Source: a virus. From it: a DNA stretch of 28,193 nucleotides. Made by a program: the position numbers and the translations under genes. The notes beneath the pieces were generated by a model that was not told the origin of the DNA, did not search any database, and saw only the letters and a program-made list of their open reading frames with translations. Positions 1 through 7,653 of the stretch are shown in pieces; within the stretch, counting starts at the first letter, position 1; each line of letters begins with the position of its first letter. Location: positions 1 through 28,193 of the IMG/VR virus record IMGVR_UViG_3300046721_000158; one strand, given 5' to 3'.

Positions 1-2598
1 CTTGGCCATATTGCCAAAGCCAGTGAGGATGCCGAGGCCGTCGGTGGCGGGAGCAGCAGGCGCCTCTGGCAGCGGCGGCGTCGGCAGCTTGGCCGCCTCG
101 GCATTCACCGCATCGTTATGCATATGCGCGGCGTCGGCGATGCCGAGCGGGTGATCTTCATTCTCCAGGAGCCGCGTGCCGGTCGGGTCGGTCAGGTGAT
201 AACCGGCTCCTGGCTCGTGACCAATCTGATAACCCGGTGGCAGGTTGGCCTGCTCGTCGGCCAGCACCGGCAAATGGTCGAGCGGCGGCCCACCACCAGG
301 CATGGTCAGCGGCGGGGTCTCAGCCACCGGCGCCACTGGCTTCACCTCTTGCGGCAGCTCTGCGGCCTGGTGATCGGTCGGCGCCATCGCTGACGCCTGG
401 TTGATCGTGTCGGCGCGGATGTAGCGGCCATTCTGCAAGGTGATCAGCCCGCGCTGCACCAGAGCGGCGCGCAGGTCCTCGACATCGCCGCGGGTATCGA
501 CGCCGCCGATCTGACGCAGCCTGGTGTGCGTCATCGGGACGCCAGGCTGTATTGCGGTCAAGGCCTCGATCGCGCGTGATAGCGGCGTATCAGCAGCGGC
601 TGCGACAGGTGTGGCAGGCGGCTGTCCGGTTGTCGTCGGTGCAGCAGCGCCGCCCCCCAGGACATCGCCAGTGGTGGCCATGCCCGCTTCAAGCCCATCG
701 GCTCCGCCGCCAACCGCCGCCGATCTCAAGGCAGCCTCGGCCGAGCTGGGCACGGTGCTGCCGTGCAAAGCTGCCGGGAAGCCTGCGTCGCCGCCGGAGA
801 TGCGGGCCGCTAGCTGCGCGGCGCTCTCGGTGAACTTTGGGTTGCCCGCGCGCTCGTAAAACTCCATCGCCCGGGCCGCATCGGCAGCCGTCTGGGCGTT
901 CTTGATCCTGCTAAAGGCATCCGCTTCGGAGCCATTAAACTCCTGCCAGATGTATTCGAGCTGCTTCTGGAAATCGCCCTTGGCGCCAGCCGCCTCCATC
1001 GCCGGGCGGCGGTCGTACCACTGGGCAATACCGGTGGCACCGATGCTGTTGGTGTTGTTCGGGTCGAGCCCCGACTCGGCGTGCAGCCGCGAGACAACGC
1101 CGATCGCCTGATCGCGGGTCAGCCCCTTCGCGACAAAGAAGTCGACCGCCTGACCAAACCTTTCACCCGGCATTGCCTCAGGCGCCGTCGGGGTAGTGCC
1201 CGGGTCGGGCGCGGGACCGCCTTGCGACCGCGGGATGGTGTGCGCGCCGTAGCGGTTGCCATTGGCGTCGAGCGGTTCGAGATGATTGTCCTCGCCAGCG
1301 AGATGCTGCAGCGGGAAACCGATACCGGTCTCGCTCTGATGCGCGTTGAGCCACGCTTGGACATCGGGATCGCGCACGATGTCGATCGCCAGCCCCTTAC
1401 CATGCTGCGAGTTCTGCGGCACCGGCTGACCGGGGTGCTGCTCGGCGTAGACCTGGTCTTCGCGGTGCTGGTCGCGGAAGCCACTGTCGATCGCAAACTT
1501 GGCGGCAATATTCGGCGGCATCATCTGGATCGCCGCAGCGATGCGCTGGGCGAAATACGGGTCGACCCGCTCGATCGACGACGGAGCGCCAGGCATCGCG
1601 TTGCTGCCCGGGCGGACAAAGGGGCTCAGCATATCGGTCGAGGACAGCGTCGGCGGTGGCGCGCCATTGCTGATGTCGACCGCATTGGGATCGCGCGGGC
1701 GCAGGTTAAGCGGCGCCGTGAGGTCGGGCGACACGCCGGAGAGGGTTAGATCGCCGCCACCCCCACCACCACCTGGCGGCGGCGGGGGAGGTGGCTGCGC
1801 CCCCGCATTACCGCCGGGAGGAGGAGGCGGCGGCTTTGGCTCGACATAGAGCGGGCTGCCGGGACGTATCGGCACGCGCAGCCCTTGATTGACAGCCCTC
1901 GCACCGAGGTTCTCGGCGAGGCTGCCCGCCAACCACGGCTTATTAGCAAACGCGCCAAACGCCAGAGCCTGCGGGAGCCCCTCCCAAGCGGGGTTGCCGA
2001 GGACCAGGTTTTGCCCGGTATTGACGGCGCCACCGACGGCCGCGCCGGTGGCGGCCCCTTTGAGAATTTTTGCGGCGCCGCCGGAAAGGTTGGGCCGACC
2101 GGTGGCCAGCACAGTCGTGGCCTCACCGCCCAGCGCAGCTAACGGGTGCGCCGCTATATCGGCCTGCTGGGTCTCTGGATCTTGTCCGAGAAACTTCGCC
2201 AGCTCGGGGTGCGCCTGGAGAAAATCGCTTTGCAGCTTTGCCGCATAGAGTCCTGAGCCGACGCCGAGCCCGAGCCCGCCGACAAAAGCGCCCGGCGGGC
2301 CGCCAACAAAACCGCCTCCGGCCATGCCCGCGCCCGATCCGGCCATGGTCGCGAGAGCCGGTGCGATACCGCGTTCCACCGAGCGGCCAAACACACCGAG
2401 CGCGCTCGGCCGCGCCATCTCCGCCGACAGATCAGGGATGTCGGCAAAAACACCGCTTGGCGACAGCGGATTTACCGGGGCTGGCGCTTGCTGATCCGCG
2501 TCGCCACCGCCGAGAGGCGGGGCAACGTTGGCTAGAGCGCCGGAGTAATCCGGGACCTGCGGCAGCCGGGCGAGGATGTCGTCGATGTTGCTGGCCAC
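1..2598 (-). CDS. Giant ejection/internal virion protein with M15 peptidase and phage tail lysozyme domains (partial, runs off left edge)
   Basis: An uninterrupted frame of 866 codons runs from a GTG at 2598-2596 to base 1 with no stop, so the C-terminus is missing. From the N-terminus: Gly-rich, membrane-active-looking segments near residues 83-120 and 175-200; a Pro/Gly linker near 250-285; an M15-type (D-Ala-D-Ala/L-Ala-D-Glu) peptidase near 335-455 with the SQHGKGLAID motif (H399, D406) and EDNHLE (E436, H439) as probable zinc ligands and catalytic Glu; a phage tail lysozyme (Phage_lysozyme2-like) domain near 480-600 with FFVAKGLTRDQAIGVVSRLH, candidate catalytic E508 in AESGLDPN and GIAQW; a possible winged-helix-like stretch near 675-733. 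Such virion hydrolases open the peptidoglycan during DNA injection. The start is uncertain: no good ribosome site precedes the GTG, which lies nine bases after the amber stop of the preceding gene and in the same frame. Domain calls are firm; the ejection role is inferred from neighbours. Confidence 0.85.
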   Translation of the reverse strand, partial: MASNIDDILARLPQVPDYSGALANVAPPLGGGDADQQAPAPVNPLSPSGVFADIPDLSAEMARPSALGVFGRSVERGIAPALATMAGSGAGMAGGGFVGGPPGAFVGGLGLGVGSGLYAAKLQSDFLQAHPELAKFLGQDPETQQADIAAHPLAALGGEATTVLATGRPNLSGGAAKILKGAATGAAVGGAVNTGQNLVLGNPAWEGLPQALAFGAFANKPWLAGSLAENLGARAVNQGLRVPIRPGSPLYVEPKPPPPPPGGNAGAQPPPPPPPGGGGGGGDLTLSGVSPDLTAPLNLRPRDPNAVDISNGAPPPTLSSTDMLSPFVRPGSNAMPGAPSSIERVDPYFAQRIAAAIQMMPPNIAAKFAIDSGFRDQHREDQVYAEQHPGQPVPQNSQHGKGLAIDIVRDPDVQAWLNAHQSETGIGFPLQHLAGEDNHLEPLDANGNRYGAHTIPRSQGGPAPDPGTTPTAPEAMPGERFGQAVDFFVAKGLTRDQAIGVVSRLHAESGLDPNNTNSIGATGIAQWYDRRPAMEAAGAKGDFQKQLEYIWQEFNGSEADAFSRIKNAQTAADAARAMEFYERAGNPKFTESAAQLAARISGGDAGFPAALHGSTVPSSAEAALRSAAVGGGADGLEAGMATTGDVLGGGAAAPTTTGQPPATPVAAAADTPLSRAIEALTAIQPGVPMTHTRLRQIGGVDTRGDVEDLRAALVQRGLITLQNGRYIRADTINQASAMAPTDHQAAELPQEVKPVAPVAETPPLTMPGGGPPLDHLPVLADEQANLPPGYQIGHEPGAGYHLTDPTGTRLLENEDHPLGIADAAHMHNDAVNAEAAKLPTPPLPEAPAAPATDGLGILTGFGNMAK

Positions 2599-2607
2599 GG
2601 CGACCCG

Positions 2608-4959
2608 CTACCGCGGCGACAAGGTGACGTTCGTGACCCCATAAGCGTTTAGCCTCGCTTGGAGCTGAGGGATCGTATTCGGGTACGCCTTGGCGTTTGC
2701 CTGAGCCTCTTGAGTGATCTGGGCTATCCTGTTGCCCGCCGCTATGACCTCGGGACGATTGGCGTAAGCGCCATATTTCATGGCGGCAAGCGTGCGCGTC
2801 GTTGCCGCGTCATCCGGCACGCCGAGCGTTGTCGGCATGCGACCCTTAACGTCCGCGTACTGTTTCTCATAGGCCGCGTTGAAGGCTGCTTCACCCTGCT
2901 GGCTTACCGCGGCCGCCCGGTCCTTCTCGGTCTGGGCCTTGGTATCGGCGTTCTGCTGAGCGATGTTGCCCTGGAGCGTCTGGTTCGCCAGCCCTTGGTT
3001 CGCCAGTTGCTGCTGGATCGCCAGCTGTTGCACTCTGAGCTGCTCGTTCTGCGCGTTGAGCGCGACCTTATCCTCGTGCGCCAGCAGATGGTTCGACGCG
3101 GTCACCGCGAGCTGAGCCCGCTGACCCGAGATCTGCGCGTTGAGCTTCATCATCTCAACGCTGTGGTCGTAGGACGCCTTCTGCTGCGCCGTCATCCCGG
3201 CATAGGCTTCCTGCAGCCCAAGACCGACACCGATCATTCCTGGCCGATCGGCGTGCGCCATCATCCCGGCGCCGAGCTGGATGAGGAAATCCCAAGTGTT
3301 GCTCGGGAGCTTGAGGCCGTGATTGGCGAGCGCACCCTGGACATTCGGCGGCAATGAACCGGCGAGCACCCCATCAGGATTAGCTTTGATCTGGCCGCCC
3401 TGCTCCAACACCTGTTCTGCCGCGGTTGTCTGCGGCTTAGCAGCAGCTGACGGAGCGTTGGCGGCATTTGCCGCAGCTGCCGGACCCTCCTTCGCTAGCA
3501 CTGGAGCATTCTCGACAAACGGGCGAGAGCCGAGAGGAGGTTTGGCGCCAGCTGCCGCGTCAGCGATCGCTTTGGTTCGCGCCGGATCGATTACGCCGCC
3601 CGTCGCCACATTGTTTGCCCCCGGGACATACACCGGCGCCGCTGGCGCGGCTCCGGCAGCCGGAACAACAGGAGGTGCAATGGGATGCCGTCCCCGCCCG
3701 CGATCGTCGCCCGGCGGCGCGACAATAGGAGCTGTCGGCAGCCCTCGATCGCCTGCCGCCGGGGTTGGCGGCGGTTGGGTCGACGGCGCGGTAACCGGAG
3801 CTACGACGGGCGTCGGCGGAGCTGCAGCAGCAGCACCGCCTCCGCCAGGATTAAACGCAGGCACGGGCGACCGAGGGCCCATCGCCCCAGTCGAGCTGCC
3901 GTCTCCTGCCGAGCCCTGCGCCGCGCTAATGAGACCGGCGAGACGGCTGCCGCCCTGTCCCGACGCGCCCCTGAGCGTTGCCAGAGCGTTAATCTGCTCC
4001 GGGGTCATCAGCGAATTACCGTCTTCGTCGAAGAGCCCTGTAGCGGGGATCGCGCCCCCTCTAGGCGCACCCATCATCGACGCTGGCTGCGGAGCAGCAG
4101 CTGCTGCGGGTGAGCCGCCGCCGCGACCAAACAGGCCCCCGAGATCGGTACTAAGCCTACTGAAAAGCCCCGGCGACGCCGCGGCAGGCGAAGCGGCGGC
4201 GAGAGCTGTAGCGGAGTCGCCCGCGGCGGGCGGGCCGCTGCCTGACCCGTATAGCGCCTGAACCACAGGTGAGACGCTGCCCGAACCATAGGGCCCGGCA
4301 CCGCCGCCGCGATCGGCCATCAACGCCGCGCCGCCGCGACCCAGCGCATCTGTGGCGCCGCTAAGCAACGCGCTCAACCGGTCCATCGGACCGGGGCCAC
4401 CGCCTCCGGTGGCTCGAGGATCATTTGAGCCGTATGGCATAAAGGGTGCTGGCGCGACAGCGCCGCCATAAGCGTCGTTAGCTGGGAGGTTCAGTCTACC
4501 GTAGGGCGATGGCGCGCTCGGCGGCAGCATCGTCGGGCTGGGCGACTCTTGCGCAGTGGCGAAAGGATCGGTGCCGCCGAGATCCTGGTTATAGTTCGGA
4601 TCGCCAGCACCGATGGTCCGCGCATAATCCCTTACCATCTGCCGCGCCGAACTCTCCGGAGCAACGGCTGGCCCGCCGGTCAAATCCGGCACATCTCTCC
4701 GGGGGAGATCTCGGGGACCAAGTAAGTCAAAAGGGCTATAGGTCGAATTGGCCGGAGTCAGTACCTGCGAAGGATCATTGGGCGACGTACCAGACGTCAA
4801 CGTCGACGGCAAAGGCAACTTAGCCATCATAGCCCGAATGCGATCGGACAAAGTCGACCCCTCTTGCGCGTCTGGCGCGAGTGCGGTCGGTGTCGGAGGC
4901 AAGCCCAGAAACTGCCGGAACATGTCGACATTGGCAGCGTAATCAGCTTCTCCGGCCAT
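2608..4959 (-). CDS. Putative internal virion/ejection protein, Pro/Ala/Gly-rich with C-terminal coiled coil
   Basis: 783 residues. The first two thirds are low-complexity Ala/Pro/Gly with few charged residues. The last third is different: a segment near residues 555-592 (TWDFLIQLGAGMMAH and following Gly-rich helix) resembles the GAGMMA-containing stretch seen in internal proteins of many short-tailed phages, and about residues 598-705 form a long Gln/Asn/Ala-rich helix likely to be a coiled coil. No enzymatic motif was seen. The gene sits 12 bases after the 18-residue-repeat protein and just before the giant hydrolase, where T7-like phages keep their ejected core proteins; the role is inferred from this position and composition. 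It ends with a TAG amber codon, followed in the same frame by the next gene. Confidence 0.7.
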   Translation of the reverse strand: MAGEADYAANVDMFRQFLGLPPTPTALAPDAQEGSTLSDRIRAMMAKLPLPSTLTSGTSPNDPSQVLTPANSTYSPFDLLGPRDLPRRDVPDLTGGPAVAPESSARQMVRDYARTIGAGDPNYNQDLGGTDPFATAQESPSPTMLPPSAPSPYGRLNLPANDAYGGAVAPAPFMPYGSNDPRATGGGGPGPMDRLSALLSGATDALGRGGAALMADRGGGAGPYGSGSVSPVVQALYGSGSGPPAAGDSATALAAASPAAASPGLFSRLSTDLGGLFGRGGGSPAAAAAPQPASMMGAPRGGAIPATGLFDEDGNSLMTPEQINALATLRGASGQGGSRLAGLISAAQGSAGDGSSTGAMGPRSPVPAFNPGGGGAAAAAPPTPVVAPVTAPSTQPPPTPAAGDRGLPTAPIVAPPGDDRGRGRHPIAPPVVPAAGAAPAAPVYVPGANNVATGGVIDPARTKAIADAAAGAKPPLGSRPFVENAPVLAKEGPAAAANAANAPSAAAKPQTTAAEQVLEQGGQIKANPDGVLAGSLPPNVQGALANHGLKLPSNTWDFLIQLGAGMMAHADRPGMIGVGLGLQEAYAGMTAQQKASYDHSVEMMKLNAQISGQRAQLAVTASNHLLAHEDKVALNAQNEQLRVQQLAIQQQLANQGLANQTLQGNIAQQNADTKAQTEKDRAAAVSQQGEAAFNAAYEKQYADVKGRMPTTLGVPDDAATTRTLAAMKYGAYANRPEVIAAGNRIAQITQEAQANAKAYPNTIPQLQARLNAYGVTNVTLSPR

Positions 4960-4971
4960 TAGCTCGTTTCC

Positions 4972-7104
4972 TTATGCGCTCGCACCGGGGTTCGCCAGCT
5001 TGCCGCCGACCCCGAGCAGCGAGGTGATCGCGCCGAGGTTGGCCGCGGTCGCATTGTATGGCGTGGTGGTGAGGCGCGTCGTTGCATACGGCACGCCCTG
5101 GATCGCCGCCAGCAGCAGGTTGAGGTTCTCCTTGGGCGCCTCTCTCTGATTGACGAAATCCTGGTAAGCCTGCGACAGCGAAGCCTGCGTTTGATCCTGC
5201 TGGGTCTTACCGTAGCCCATCAGATCTTGAGCCTGCTGCTGCTGCAGCGCGTAATCCTGCGCAGCTTGGGTACCCTGCTGCGCCGCTGCCGTCAGGTTGG
5301 TTGCCCCCATCTGGCTCGCGATCTGGCTCCCCACCTGGGCCGCATTGGTTTGACCGCTCTCCTGCGAGGCGCCGACCTGGCGCAGCAAATCGGCCGCGCT
5401 GAGGCCGGTCGAGCCCTGCGCCGAGGCGATCCGCTGGATCAGGTCGGCAACGTTGGTTTGCGTCCCCGCCTGCTGCTGCGCAAGCGTCCCCAATGTCTGG
5501 GCGGTCTGATTGTTGGTGGTCCCCAGCGAACCGGCGATTTGCGACAGCGTCTGCGCCGCATTGGTGTCGGTGGTGCCGCGCTGCGCGGCGATCCCCGACA
5601 CCAGCTGCGCGGCGTTGAGACCGGTCTGGCCTTGCGCCGTGCCGATCCGCTGCAGCAAATCGGCAACGTTGATCCCAGTCTGGCCCTGCGCTGTGCCAAG
5701 CTGGGTCAGCGCCTGCCCGGCATTGACGCCGAGCCCGCCCTGCTGGGTGGCGAGCTGCCCTAGAGCCTGCCCGGCATTGACCGACAGCCCGCCCTGACCG
5801 GTAGCAATACGCTGCAGGAGGTCGGCAGCATTGGTCGCGGTCGAGCCCTGCGCCGAAGCGATATTCGCCAAGGCCGTCCCGGCCGCCTGCTGCTGCGTGT
5901 TGGCGGTCAGGCGTTGCCCGGTGAGCGCCTGCTGCTGACCAGTGACCGCCTGTGCTGCCGCCACTGCACGATCGTAAGCCGACTGATAGCCGGTACCGAC
6001 CGCGTTGGAGATGCCCTCCATCACATTACGATCGTTCACTCCGGCTTGGATGCCGGTGCGCGCGTCGCCAAAGGCTCCAGCGCCGGTCGCCGCCCGGTTG
6101 ATCCCCTGCGCGGTGACGTTGCCCTGTCGCTGAATAGCTCTAATCTGCGGCGCCAGAGCCTGGTCGAGGTAAGGCGTCATCCATGGCGCGATATCGCCCG
6201 TCTGGGTCACCGCGCTGTTGTCGACCAGCCCCTGCGCGTTGGCTGAACCGGCAACCGTCCCGGCCCCTGCCGCATAAAGCGGGTTGACGCTGCGAGGGAT
6301 ATTGGCTGCCTGCATGGCCGATAGGCCATAGAGCGGTGCGGCGCTGCCCGGCGCGCCAGCGATCTGGCCAGCGCCAGCGCCGTAAAGCGGAGCGACGCTG
6401 CCGGGCGCACCAGCGATCGCACTGCCCGCAGCGCCATAGGCAGGATTGGTGAGGCTCTGAACGCTGCCCGCCACGCCGCCCGAGGCGTCGTAATACGGCT
6501 GAGCGCTACCGGGCACCCCAGCCGCTGCGCCGGTGGCATAATCAAAGGCCCCTGACGTCTCGCCGGGAACATTGGCCGCGGTGCCAGCGGCGGCGCCATA
6601 AAGCGGCGCCGTGGCATTCATCGTGTTCTCGGCCGTGCTAGCACCGGCCTGATACAGCGGCCGGGCCTGGCTCTGCGCGTCGGCGGCCTGCCCGGTGGCA
6701 TAATTGTAAAGCTGGTTCGCCGGTCCTAAAATATTGACCGCTTCACCGGCCGCGCCGGTGTAAAGCGGCTGCGCGCCGCCAGGCGCTCCTAGCGCCGTAT
6801 TGGCCGCCGCCCCGTAGGTCGGGTCGACCATGCCGGGGACTTGCGTCGTCCGATTGAGCGCGTCAGTCGCTTGTGAGGCGTAATACGGGTTGGTGGCGTT
6901 GCTCGAGCCCTGCTGGATCGCCTGCGTCTGCTGTGGCGTCAGCCCGGCGATGGTCTGCCCGGTGTATTGCTGGTAGGGCTGAGACGCGAGGTCTTGGCTG
7001 GCCTGAACCGCCTTGAGGCTAGCGTCCTGCAGGTAATCAGGGATCTTGACGGTCTGAACGGTCGATGAGGTATTCTGCCCACCGCCACCGCCACCGCTGC
7101 TCAT
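4972..7104 (-). CDS. Repeat-rich virion protein with two 18-residue repeat arrays (putative tail/ejection protein)
   Basis: 710 residues starting ATG 6 bases after the acetyltransferase stop. Two repeat arrays share an 18-residue period without insertions. Array 1 (about residues 96-293) places an aromatic at 97, 115, 133, 151, 169, 187, 205, 223, 241, 259 and 277, with consensus like LYGAGAGQIAGAPGSAAP. Array 2 (407-604) has eleven units such as NVADLLQRIGTAQGQTGL. Between them lies a non-repeated segment (about 300-400) with GAFGDARTGIQAGVNDRN and GYQSAYDRA, a pattern I associate with phage virion proteins of unknown role. The C-terminus (605-710) is Gln-rich helix followed by a small hydrophobic tail. 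No catalytic motif. It is probably a structural or ejected protein; the fold of the repeats (helical or solenoid) cannot be decided from sequence alone. Confidence 0.75.
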   Translation of the reverse strand: MSSGGGGGGQNTSSTVQTVKIPDYLQDASLKAVQASQDLASQPYQQYTGQTIAGLTPQQTQAIQQGSSNATNPYYASQATDALNRTTQVPGMVDPTYGAAANTALGAPGGAQPLYTGAAGEAVNILGPANQLYNYATGQAADAQSQARPLYQAGASTAENTMNATAPLYGAAAGTAANVPGETSGAFDYATGAAAGVPGSAQPYYDASGGVAGSVQSLTNPAYGAAGSAIAGAPGSVAPLYGAGAGQIAGAPGSAAPLYGLSAMQAANIPRSVNPLYAAGAGTVAGSANAQGLVDNSAVTQTGDIAPWMTPYLDQALAPQIRAIQRQGNVTAQGINRAATGAGAFGDARTGIQAGVNDRNVMEGISNAVGTGYQSAYDRAVAAAQAVTGQQQALTGQRLTANTQQQAAGTALANIASAQGSTATNAADLLQRIATGQGGLSVNAGQALGQLATQQGGLGVNAGQALTQLGTAQGQTGINVADLLQRIGTAQGQTGLNAAQLVSGIAAQRGTTDTNAAQTLSQIAGSLGTTNNQTAQTLGTLAQQQAGTQTNVADLIQRIASAQGSTGLSAADLLRQVGASQESGQTNAAQVGSQIASQMGATNLTAAAQQGTQAAQDYALQQQQAQDLMGYGKTQQDQTQASLSQAYQDFVNQREAPKENLNLLLAAIQGVPYATTRLTTTPYNATAANLGAITSLLGVGGKLANPGASA
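5293..5886 (-). repeat. Coding repeat array 2: eleven 54-bp units (18 residues)
   Basis: Units begin at residues 407, 425, 443, 461, 479, 497, 515, 533, 551, 569 and 587 of the 710-residue protein, each 18 residues long. Typical units are NAGQALTQLGTAQGQTGI and NVADLLQRIGTAQGQTGL: an Asn/Ala start, hydrophobics at positions 5, 6 and 9, and a Gly/Thr-rich end. Register is kept with no indel, although the units differ at many positions. Confidence 0.85.
6226..6819 (-). repeat. Coding repeat array 1: eleven 54-bp units (18 residues) with an aromatic register
   Basis: Eleven units of 18 residues in the N-terminal half of the 710-residue protein, marked by Tyr (once Phe) every 18 residues from 97 to 277. 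The consensus is aromatic-Gly-Ala-rich with a Pro-Gly-Ser turn, for example LYGAGAGQIAGAPGSAAP. The sequence is unrelated to array 2 although the period is the same. Confidence 0.85.
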
Positions 7105-7110
7105 AGCCGC

Positions 7111-7653
7111 CTACCCCCAGCGATAAAAGCCGCCGACACGGCGGAAGCCCTTGGTGCGGAACCAGCGATCTTTTCTCTCAACGTCGACCTCCGTCATCGG
7201 GGTGACGAATAATGGAACCCCCTGATCGTCAGCGATCGCCTTTGCCGTATCGACGAGCAACCCAGCGGCGCCGGTGCCCTTGCGCACCATCGACTGAACA
7301 AAGAACCCAGCTTCCCAAAGCGCGTTGGCGGAACTCCACCACGGCGGTTCCTCCGACAGTATCATGCAACCGACGGGAGCGCCGTCCTGTTCTACGCAGA
7401 TCGCCAGCGACTTCTCGATCGCAAAGTACATCCACTTCATCGCCTTATCGACATCGAGCGGCAACCGAGAGTCACCCGCTTCGCTGTGGTATTGCAGCCC
7501 GAGCACCATCAGCTGCGGCAAGTCGTCAGGCACACAGAGCCGCACCTCCAGCTGCGGAGCTGGATTGGAGGCCACAACCTCCAGCTGGGGCGGCGGTGCC
7601 GCGTCAGCTAAAGTTGAGGAAACGGACTGGCGGCGTCGCCGGGCTTGCCCCAT
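7111..7653 (-). CDS. GNAT-family N-acetyltransferase-like protein
   Basis: About 180 residues if started at the ATG at 7653. The C-terminal 150 residues read as a GNAT fold: a first strand and helix LEVRLCVPDDLPQLMVLGL, a central AICVEQDGAPVGCMILSE strand pair, and a strand followed by an Arg/Lys-Gly-Thr-Gly-Ala-Ala acyl-CoA loop (SMVRKGTGAAGLLVDTAKAI), ending with FRTKGFRRVGGFYRW. The substrate is unknown. GNAT proteins of this sort occur among structural genes of several podoviruses, where they may modify a virion or host protein. The start is doubtful: the ATG overlaps the previous gene by 50 bases and lacks a ribosome site, while a GTG at 7575 is preceded by GGAGG and would still keep the first GNAT strand. 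A short in-frame duplication (PQLEV twice) lies between the two candidate starts. Confidence 0.75.
   Translation of the reverse strand: MGQARRRRQSVSSTLADAAPPPQLEVVASNPAPQLEVRLCVPDDLPQLMVLGLQYHSEAGDSRLPLDVDKAMKWMYFAIEKSLAICVEQDGAPVGCMILSEEPPWWSSANALWEAGFFVQSMVRKGTGAAGLLVDTAKAIADDQGVPLFVTPMTEVDVERKDRWFRTKGFRRVGGFYRWG

Noticed and set aside
1081-1749. Plus-strand open frame of about 222 codons opposite the lysozyme/peptidase region
   Set aside because: The minus frame holds M15 and lysozyme motifs; this frame has no motif.
3323-4261. Plus-strand open frame of about 312 codons opposite the Ala/Pro-rich virion protein
   Set aside because: It is the antisense of the 783-residue minus-strand gene, with low-complexity composition and no ribosome site or domain; the strand carries no other genes.
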